Assembly: GCA_963848955.1 (NCBI GenBank)
Contig: CAWKFQ010000004.1
Location: 124,001 to 188,000, forward strand
DNA from: DASUPK01 sp963848955
Lineage (GTDB): Bacteria > Actinomycetota > Thermoleophilia > Solirubrobacterales > 70-9
Direction: 5' to 3'
Length of the DNA stretch: 64,000 bases
Shown: positions 57,201 to 64,000 of the stretch, one piece after another
Layout: every line of letters starts with the position of its first letter
Numbering within the stretch: position 1 is the first letter of the stretch
Notes under the pieces: generated by a model
What the model was told of the DNA's origin: nothing
Seen by the model: only the letters and a program-made list of their open reading frames with translations
Database searches by the model: none
Position numbers and translations under genes: made by a program

Positions 57201-60200
57201 TGATGAAGAAGTTGCCCGTGTAGAGGGTGCTGGATGAGGTCGGCGTCGAGCCGTCGAGCGTGTAGCGGACCTCCTTGACGCCGGCGCCGCCGGTGTCGCT
57301 GGAGGGCAGGGTGGCGCGGACGACGTGGTTGTAGCCGCCGGGCAGGCAGGCGGCCGCGTCGCAGGCGAGCGAGCTCGTCGGCGCGATGTTGTCGATCGTG
57401 ATCTGCTGGGTGCGGACGTCCTCCAGGTTGCCCGCGTTGTCCTCGGCGCGGAACTTGATCGGCGTGGTGGAGCTGACCGTGAACGGCGTCGCGTAGAGCG
57501 GGCTCGAGGAGGTCGGCGTCGAGCCGTCGGTGGTGAAGTGGATTCCCTTGAAGCCGGCGTCGCCCGTGTCCGAGCCGGACATCGCGACGCTGACCGGGTG
57601 GTTGAAGGCGCCGAGGCCGCAGGCCACGCCGTCGCAGGTGATCGAGCTGGTCGGCTTCTGCGTGTCGATCACCAGCGACTGGGACTTGACCGGCGACTCG
57701 ACGTTGCCGACGTTGTCCTCCGCGCGGAACTTGACGGTGGAGGTGGAGGCGACGTTGAACGGGCCCGTGTAGAGAGTGCTCGACGAGGTCGGGTCGGTGC
57801 CGTTGGTCGTGTAGCGGACCTCCTTGACGCCGGCTCCGCCCGGGTTGTCGGTCGCCGGGAGGCTGACGCTGACCGTGTGGTTGTAGGGACCCGCGCAGGC
57901 GGCGCCGTCGCAGAGGGCGCCGGTGGTGGGCGGAATGGTGTCGACGATCATGTGCTGCGTCTTCAGCTGCTCGACGTTGCCGAAGTTGTCGGTGGCGCGG
58001 AACTTGACGTCAAGGTTGCCGCCGGAGATCGTGAACGGGCCCGTGTACACGGGGCTCGATCCGGTCGGGGTGGTGCCGTCGACCGTGTAGCGGATCTCCT
58101 TCAGGCCGGAGCCGCCGGTGTCGGTCGCGGCGAGCGAGACGCTGATCGGGTGGTTGTAGGCGGGCTGGCAGGTCGCGTTGTCGCACTTGATCGTCGTCGT
58201 CGGCGGCGTCTGGTCGAGGTTCGGCGGCGTGACCGGGTTGTTCATCACGTCCTTCACCGTCCGCACCTGGATCCTGCCCGCGCTCCTCTCGGCCGCGAGG
58301 AAGTCCATCAGCTGGTTGAAGTCCGAGGGAGTCATGTGCGAGCTCTCGCACATGTCGTTGATCGGGTTCGGGTCGTTCGGGTCGCAGATGTGGTGCCAGA
58401 CCAGCGGCAGCCAGCCGTCCCCGACGCCCTCGGCCTGCGTGATCCACTCCTCGACGTCCTCCAGGGTGTCGACCGCGTCGACGCTGCCCCGGGTGTGGAT
58501 CACCCACTTGTCCTGCGGGGGGATCGTCTCGGCCAGCCCGACCGAACCGGCCACGTCGCCCAGCCCGCTCACCGAGCGGGCGTTCGTGTAGCCGCACCCC
58601 TGCACGGTCGCCTCCACGGTGGCGTCGTGGTCCCCGAACGGGTAGGCGAAGCTGACGGGCGCCGGGAATCCCTGAGCGATGATGTTCTGGCGGTCCTGGC
58701 AGATCTCGGTCTGCTGCTCGGCCGGTGTGAGCTGGGTGAGGTGCGGGTGGTCGAGCGTGTGCCCGGCGATCTCGTTGCCGTCGTTGGCGATCGTGTGGAC
58801 CTGCGCCCAGGTCAGGCGGCGCGGCGGCCCGTCAAGCGAGATGTAGTTCGAATTGACGTAGAAGGTCCCGACCATGCCGTGGGCGTGCATCGCGTTGTAG
58901 GCATTGATCTGGTCGGCCTCGGCGTCATCGAAGGTGAGCGAAACCGTGGTGCCGCCGAGCGGCGGCGGGCGTCGGCTGATCGGTCCCCGTTATCACCTTG
59001 CGGACCGTCTTCACCTGGACGCCGTTGCCCTGCTGGGTCTGGATCCAGTCGAGCAGCGCGTCGAAGTCGGATGGGGTGATGCTGACTCGTCGGACAGCTC
59101 GCGTCGGTGGCGGGATCGCAGACGTTCGAGAAGGCGATCGGGAACCAGTCGGAGCCTCCCTGCTGGGCCTGCTGGATCCAGGTCTCGATCTCGGAGACGC
59201 TGTCGTTCTGGTCGACGCTGCCGCGGGTCCGGACCACGTACGGGTTCTGGGGCGGGATCGACTCGGCCTTCGGCTGCCCGGCGCCGCCGAGCCCGGTGTC
59301 GCCTCGCCCGGAGGTGTAGCCGCACTGCTGCACCTGGTTCTGCGCCGCGGCATCGGCGTCGGCTGAGCCGTGTGGCCACGCGAAGCTGGTCGGGGAGTAC
59401 CCCTTCTGCAGCAGCGTCGTCCGGTCGTCGCAGATCTGATGGGCAAGGGTGACCGGGTCGAGGCCCGAAAGGAACGGGTTGTTGAAGCTCTGCCCGCCGA
59501 TCTCGTTGCCGTCGGACGCCAGGTCGTGGACCTGTCTCCAGGTGAGCCGGCCGCCGAGCCCCACCCGGCCGCTGTTGACGTAGAAGGTGCCGTCCATGCC
59601 GTGGTCGGCGAGGATCTGGCGGGCCGCGTACTGGTTCGCGATCGCGGAGGTGAAGGTGAGCGAGACCGCGAGACCCTGGAACGGCGGCGGAGGCGGCTGG
59701 TCGGTCCCGGTCATCACCTTCCGCACCGTCTTCACATTGGTGCCGGTCAAGGAGCGGCCCTGGAGCCAGGTCGAGGAAGGTGTCCAGGTCGCTGCGGCGT
59801 GACGTGGCTCGCCGGGCAGCTCGGGGTGACCTGGGTCGCAGATGTTCGAGAAGGCCATCGGGAGCCAGGCGTTCCCCTGCTGCTCGGCCTGGATCACCCA
59901 GTTCTCCAGCGAGGCGACGTCATTGGTGTGGCCGACGGTGCCTCGGGTCCGGATCAGGAACGGGTTCTGCGGCGGGATCGTCTCGGCCACCGGCTGCCCG
60001 AACGCGCCGAGCCCGGTGTCACCGCGGCCGGAGGTATACCCGCAAGCCTGAACCTGAGCTTGAGCCGCAGGGTCGGCGTCCGCACTGCCGCGGGGGAAGG
60101 CGAAGCTGACCGGCGCGAAGCCCCTGTTGACCAGGGCGGTGCGGTCGTCGCAGATCTGGTGCTGCAGCTCCGCCGGGGAAAGGCCGGTGAGGGCCGGGTT

Positions 60201-60497
60201 GTCGACGGTCTGGCCGCCGATCTCGTTGCCGTCGGACGCCAGCTGGTTGACCTGCTGCCAGGTAAGCCTGCCCGCTCCGCCGATCCGGCCGGAGTTGACG
60301 TAGAACGTCCCGTCCATGTTGTGGTCCGCCAGGATCTGGCGGGCCTGATACTGATTGTCGATGCCGCCGAGGAAGGTGAGGGAGACCGTCGTGTCAGCCG
60401 CGGCGGGCGACGCCCCTGCGGATACGGCCCACCCGAGGATGAGCGCAAAGGCGATGGCAATCAGCTTTCCTGGCTTGGGATGGAACAGGTGAAACAC
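51247..60497 (-). CDS. Giant secreted protein D: three NodB-like domains, 24 repeats and C-terminal beta domain, multiply frameshifted
   Basis: About 3,080 residues if frameshifts are corrected. GTG start at 60497 with ribosome-binding site GGGGAG. The signal peptide is IAIAFALILGWAVSAGAS-PAAA. Deacetylase domain 1 (SLTFLGG, GGQTVDNPA, FPRGSAD) and domain 2 (SLTFTSA, GGQSFNNPF, WPHGSAD) have lost the catalytic Asp, the metal His pair and motif 3. Domain 3 (SLTFDDAEAD, AGHTLDHPH, YPFGDHD) is intact. About 24 repeats of some 91 residues run from 58190 to 51640, followed by the C-terminal domain (VTLVIRASKAGKKLLKKKG). It is first in the operon D-C-B-A. It is presumably exported and may bind and deacetylate a surface polymer. 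Confidence 0.8.
51640..58190 (-). repeat. Array of about 24 tandem coding repeats in protein D
   Basis: The codons for IRYTTDG recur at about 58086, 57800, 57530, 57255, 56988, 56715, 56440, 56164, 55886, 55610, 55340, 55066, 54790, 54520, 54245, 53970, 53690, 53420, 53140, 52880, 52600, 52330, 52050 and 51765, a period of about 273 bases. Each unit has CDGxxC near the start, YNH, SATDTGGSG-like, SSPVYTGPI-like and FRAEDNAGNVE. The two cysteines per unit could form a disulphide outside the cell. Neighbouring units are very alike, especially at 55.9-56.6 kb, a sign of recent duplication or gene conversion. Confidence 0.88.
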
Positions 60498-60732
60498 GCT
60501 TCTCCCCGTGTCTTTGGCCCGATGAGCCGTGCAGCCGGTCCCCCTTGGACCGACTGCCTCAGTCGAGGCGATTCGGGTCTAGTCCCCCAACGCGGCGACT
60601 GTACCGGACACCCCCCTGCCCGGCAACACCACGAACTACTAGGCCTGATGCGGGCTTTTACGGAGTCCCGTTTATGGACGTTTGACCGACTCTCTGCTCG
60701 GCGCCGCCGGGCCCGGGGCCCAGCCTAGAGCG

Positions 60733-62415
60733 ATGCCCGAATCCCGCACTGCAAACCGGAATCCGGCCGTCTGTGGAGCGCTCGGCAACTTCGAAGCTGA
60801 GCGGATCGCGCGAATCAAGCGAGCATTCGGCCGGCTCGATCCGCCGCTCGAAACGGTTCATACGGACGAATATTCAGCACTGCTCCTCAACCGCGAGCCC
60901 GTTTCCTGGTCGGGTCGCAAGGGCCGTGGTCTCGGCTGGAGCGAAGGGGTGGCCGCCGGAGAGGCCACCTCGTGGAAGCAGGCGGCACAGGAGTTCGCCC
61001 TCTGCGGCCTGGTGATCGAGGGTACCGACCGCTACCTGCACTCGAGCGTCGACGGGGTCTCGCCCGTCTATTACCTACACGACGGCGACGCCACCTACTT
61101 CGCCTCGCGGATCGACCCGCTGGTGAGGGCCCTCCCCGAGGGAAGTCGGCTGACGATCGACTGGGAGGCGTGGGCGGCGATCTTCCTGGTGACCGCTCCG
61201 CTCGACGAGCGCACCCCCTTTCTCGAAGTCCGTCGCCTGCCGCCCTTCAGCACCCTCAAGCACCACCCCGGGAAGGGCCCGCGCCGGCTCTCCCCGGATT
61301 GGCCCTGGGCAGACGAGAGGCCGGACGAGGCCGAAGACGCCGGCACCGGGGCGGCGGTGATCGAGCGGCTGCGGGAGTCGATCGCCGAGGTGCCGGCGGG
61401 CCCGCTCGTCTGCCCGCTGAGCGGCGGCTGGGATTCGCGCCTGCTGCTGATGCTGGCTGCCGAGCGAGAGGAGCTGAAGGTCTCGGCGTGGACCCTCAAG
61501 TCGACCCACCGGGGCAGCGATGAGACGCCGTACGCCCGCGCCGTCGCCAAGGCGCTCGGGGTGCCGCTGTCCCAGATTGCGAAGGGACGGAGCTTCTGGG
61601 GCGACCAGGAGAAGGTGGCGCTGCGCTGTGACTACCAGACCACCCACCACGGCTGGTTCATGCCGATGGCCCGGCGACTGCGGAAGGGCCGGCACACCCT
61701 GCTCGACGGGCTCGCCGGTGGGATCTTCGTCAAGGGACACTTCGTCACCGACGAGATGCTGCGCGCCAAGTCCAGGAACGAGCGCCTCTCACTGCTCTGG
61801 CAACGGCTCTCCAACGCGCGGTCGGCGCATGAGGTCCTCTCGAAGCCGCTTGCCGGAGCCCTGACCGACCTGGCCGAGCGCGCCTGGCAGCGGGACGCGG
61901 CGACGGTCTCGGACTCACCCGCCGAGTTGACCCTGACGGCGTATCGGACCAGGACGCTGCGCGGCATCTCGCTGGCGCCCGAGGCAATCCTGGGGGCCGA
62001 GGCCGCCGTGCTCACTCCCTTCATCGACGATCGCGTCGCGCGTGCCGGGCTCGCGGTGCCTCCCGAACGCAAGCTGGACGGCGCCCTGTACCGCGAGGTC
62101 CTCGCTGCCGTCGACCCCAAGGTCGGGGTGCTGCCCTCGACCAACGACGCGGCGGAGACCCCCGACCAGCCGACCGGCAACAGAGAGATCAAGAAGGGCG
62201 CGCTGGAGGGTTTCGGCGAGCGGCTTCGCTCGAACTCGCTATCCGGCGAGGTGGACCGGCGGCTGCTCGACTCCGGCGCGGACGGCCGTCTGGTACAGGT
62301 GCTCGACTCGTCGAAGACCGCGCACATGGTGCGAGCGCTGACGCTGTTGTCGATGTGGGAGGAGCGCTACCGCGACCGCCTCAAGGAGATCGATCCGCGG
62401 GAGCTCTTGGCCTAA
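60733..62415 (+). CDS. Asparagine synthase-related protein in a polysaccharide locus
   Basis: A 560-residue protein. The C-terminal synthetase domain has the ATP pyrophosphatase loop PLSGGWDSRLLL and DETPYARAVAKALGVPL. The N-terminal part resembles a class II glutaminase fold, but the Cys aligning with the catalytic Cys2 of AsnB lies at residue 14 (VCGALGNF) instead of the N-terminus. The start ATG at 60733 is chosen; the frame extends 17 codons upstream to 60682. Such proteins in polysaccharide or peptide clusters form amides on other substrates. The 235-base divergent gap to gene D shows no clear promoter elements. Confidence 0.82.
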   Translation: MPESRTANRNPAVCGALGNFEAERIARIKRAFGRLDPPLETVHTDEYSALLLNREPVSWSGRKGRGLGWSEGVAAGEATSWKQAAQEFALCGLVIEGTDRYLHSSVDGVSPVYYLHDGDATYFASRIDPLVRALPEGSRLTIDWEAWAAIFLVTAPLDERTPFLEVRRLPPFSTLKHHPGKGPRRLSPDWPWADERPDEAEDAGTGAAVIERLRESIAEVPAGPLVCPLSGGWDSRLLLMLAAEREELKVSAWTLKSTHRGSDETPYARAVAKALGVPLSQIAKGRSFWGDQEKVALRCDYQTTHHGWFMPMARRLRKGRHTLLDGLAGGIFVKGHFVTDEMLRAKSRNERLSLLWQRLSNARSAHEVLSKPLAGALTDLAERAWQRDAATVSDSPAELTLTAYRTRTLRGISLAPEAILGAEAAVLTPFIDDRVARAGLAVPPERKLDGALYREVLAAVDPKVGVLPSTNDAAETPDQPTGNREIKKGALEGFGERLRSNSLSGEVDRRLLDSGADGRLVQVLDSSKTAHMVRALTLLSMWEERYRDRLKEIDPRELLA

Positions 62416-62419
62416 GCGG

Positions 62420-63382
62420 TCAGGACGGCTTCGAGGCGGCGGCATCGGTGCCGCCGACGGGCTTCCCGGTCGAGACGATCGCGGGCTGTCCCGCCTTCGG
62501 CGCCTCTTCGATCGGAATCCTGGTGGTGCCGACCACACCGTTGAGCACTCCCCCCTGCAGCGCGGAGCGCTTGTTCGTGTCCTCGTAGACGACGATCCGG
62601 TCCGGAGCGTAGGTCTCCACGATCGAATCGATCCGCTCCCCCACGAACTCCGACCAACCGGTGTCCGGGTTGTGCTTCATCCACTCCTCGGCCGGCGGGA
62701 TGTACTCGAACCAGTAGCTGTGCTTCTGGAACGGCCCCCAGGTGTCCGAGTCGGTCACGAACAGCGGGTTGAAGTCCCTCTTCATCATCTGCAGCCGCGC
62801 GACGTCGGCGACCAGAGTCTCCAGCGCCTCCCCCGAGAGTCCCCAGACGAGGAACATGGTGGTGGAGTGCCCCTCCACCAGCGGCCCCAGGAATTGGTGA
62901 TCGGAGGGAATGGTGATCGTAGGCGCGCCGGCCTTCTTCGGCTTCGTTGCCGGCTTGGGCGGCTTACCGCCGCCATTCTTGCGAGCCTTGGCCTCGGCGC
63001 TCTCGAGCTGCGGAACTTGACGGCCAGAGGGCAGTAGGCGGCGGGCGCCGCGCCTCAGCCCCCGAATGGCGATCATCGGGAAACGGGCCGCCTGGACGAT
63101 CGCGTGCCCGATCTTGAACGACTGGGAGTTCTGCACGGTCTCGAGCTGCAACGTGAGCTTGTCGCGCTCCGACCGCGCCCTGTTGCGGGCCTTGGTCAGG
63201 TCCTTCACCTTCTTGTTCAGCTCCGCCTCGCGCTCCTCGGCGCGCTGGCGCTGGTCGGTCAGCTCGTCGCGGGCCCTCTGCTCGGCATCCCGCATCGTAT
63301 GGAGCTGCCCGGTGAGCAGCCTCAGCCGCTCCATGTCCGCATCCGAAGAGTCGCTGCGCAGCAGCTCCCACGGCTTCCTCAT
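62420..63382 (-). CDS. Hypothetical protein: coiled coil, basic linker and glycosyltransferase-like C-terminal domain
   Basis: A 320-residue protein. Residues 15-90 form a long charged coiled coil (MERLRLLTGQLHTMRD, KVKDLTKARNRARSERDKL). Residues 95-150 are basic with Pro/Lys repeats (NGGGKPPKPATKPKKAG). Residues 155-290 (TITIPSDHQFLGPLVEGH, FNPLFVTDSDTWGPFQ, WFEYIPPAEEW) look like a Rossmann-type domain as found at the start of polysaccharide glycosyltransferases. No catalytic motif is clear. It overlaps the glycosyltransferase upstream by ATGA, so they are co-translated. Confidence 0.65.
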   Translation of the reverse strand: MRKPWELLRSDSSDADMERLRLLTGQLHTMRDAEQRARDELTDQRQRAEEREAELNKKVKDLTKARNRARSERDKLTLQLETVQNSQSFKIGHAIVQAARFPMIAIRGLRRGARRLLPSGRQVPQLESAEAKARKNGGGKPPKPATKPKKAGAPTITIPSDHQFLGPLVEGHSTTMFLVWGLSGEALETLVADVARLQMMKRDFNPLFVTDSDTWGPFQKHSYWFEYIPPAEEWMKHNPDTGWSEFVGERIDSIVETYAPDRIVVYEDTNKRSALQGGVLNGVVGTTRIPIEEAPKAGQPAIVSTGKPVGGTDAAASKPS

Positions 63383-64000
63383 CCCGACACACCTCCCGGC
63401 GATGCAGCCACGACCAGCTGCTCGATCGCCTTCATAGCTTCCTCCGCGCCGTTGCCCGGGAAGAGCTCGCGGCAGCGCTCGGCCATCTCCCGGCGGGAAT
63501 CGTCATTCAGCATCAACTCCATTTGCCGCTCCAAATCCGCCTCAGCTGAACGGATCGAGGCTCAGACCGACTCCGACGGACTCGGCGTAGCGCGCGCGAG
63601 CCCGCTGGTCATCCAGCTGGGTCTCCGTCGGGATGAAGATCGTGGGCACACCGAACGCGATGTGCTCATGGTAGGAGTTGTATCCGGCCGCGCTGAACGC
63701 GAAATCGAAGGCCCGCAGGAGCCGGCTGATCGGGTAGGTCTTGATCGGCTTCACCCGATCCGGCAGGTCGAAGGCCTCGCGCTGGATCACCCACTCGGCG
63801 ACCACGACCTGGAGGTCGGGCTCGCGGAGCAGCTTCTCCACGGCGAGCCGCGTCGGGGAGGCGGTGTCCTCGTCGTTCCCGGCTCCGAGACCGACCAGGA
63901 CCGCGAGCCCCGACTGCGAGAGCCCGAGCTCCTCTCTCGCCGCCTCGCGATCGAGGACCTCGGACTCGTCGAGCAGCAGTATCGGGCGGACGCGCTTCGC
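63379..64000 (-). CDS. Glycosyltransferase (GT-B, family 28-like), C-terminal part, frameshifted
   Basis: The N-terminal part lies beyond the window. The visible part has a Rossmann-like start (LAVLVGLGAGND), VVVAEWVI, and the donor-binding motif AGYNSYHEHIAFGVPTIFIPTET with DQRARARYAE, typical of family 28/MurG-like C-terminal domains. A frame change near 63545 puts a TGA after LDPFS; in the next frame the protein continues AEADLERQMELMLND and ends SPGGVSG at 63379-63381. It belongs to the polysaccharide locus. Confidence 0.8.

Noticed and set aside
51640..58190. Possible CRISPR or non-coding satellite array
   Set aside because: The 273-base period equals 91 codons, amino-acid motifs are conserved and variation keeps the frame locally. 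No short identical repeats with unique spacers are present.
60498..60732. Regulatory RNA or riboswitch between gene D and the asparagine-synthase-like gene
   Set aside because: The 235 bases show no convincing stem pattern or known riboswitch core; promoters for both divergent genes probably lie here but could not be pinpointed.

Overview
This window is very GC-rich, densely coded bacterial DNA. The gene set suggests a deep-branching actinobacterium, most plausibly Thermoleophilia/Solirubrobacterales. That placement is an inference from gene content: LytR-CpsA-Psr protein, many TetR regulators, AidB-type dehydrogenase, DUF2277, DUF4242, a heterodisulfide-reductase-like succinate dehydrogenase subunit and an AbiEi/DUF559 protein. 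I saw no rRNA, tRNA, CRISPR array or transposase.

Region 1 (1-14.3 kb): a truncated VOC protein, ROK kinase plus rsmI, an LCP cell-wall ligase, an FmdB zinc ribbon, glycyl-tRNA synthetase, an MFS transporter, a TetR/R2-like oxidase-SCP2 pair with a palindromic operator, a double-hotdog thioesterase with a TetR regulator, a metallo-beta-lactamase (MBL) fold hydrolase and a first Lon protease.

Region 2 (14.3-24.5 kb): tandem hairpins, a membrane protein, a second intact Lon beside an Hsp20, another MBL enzyme, a fatty-acid hydroxylase, a 2-hydroxyacid dehydrogenase, a small winged-helix protein and the TCA genes mdh and icd. A compact cassette sits between mdh and icd: one AbiEi-DUF559 gene whose start and stop codons lie inside two homologous, inverted hairpin repeats.

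Region 3 (24.5-40.4 kb): a DUF4242 protein, an adenylate cyclase-ATPase next to a cyclic-nucleotide-binding protein, TetR plus AidB, an M28 peptidase, a site-2 protease, an sdhA-sdhB-HdrB-like cluster with the features of a type E succinate:quinone oxidoreductase, two membrane or small proteins and a cation/proton antiporter. Dispersed hairpin repeats sit between genes here; one family directly abuts stop codons.

Region 4 (40.5-64 kb): a surface-polysaccharide locus. It holds an O-antigen-ligase-like protein, glycosyltransferases, a methyltransferase, an asparagine-synthase-like protein and a 16-kb four-gene operon of secreted proteins. These combine seven NodB-like deacetylase domains with about 34 chitobiase-C-terminal-like repeats; the largest protein is about 3,080 residues. 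In the multi-domain members only the last deacetylase domain keeps its catalytic motifs.

About fifteen genes are broken by single-base frameshifts although conserved coding continues perfectly in the next frame, often at short homopolymers. This looks like uncorrected indel errors in the source sequence rather than gene decay. Such genes are annotated as single spanning features with approximate shift positions.
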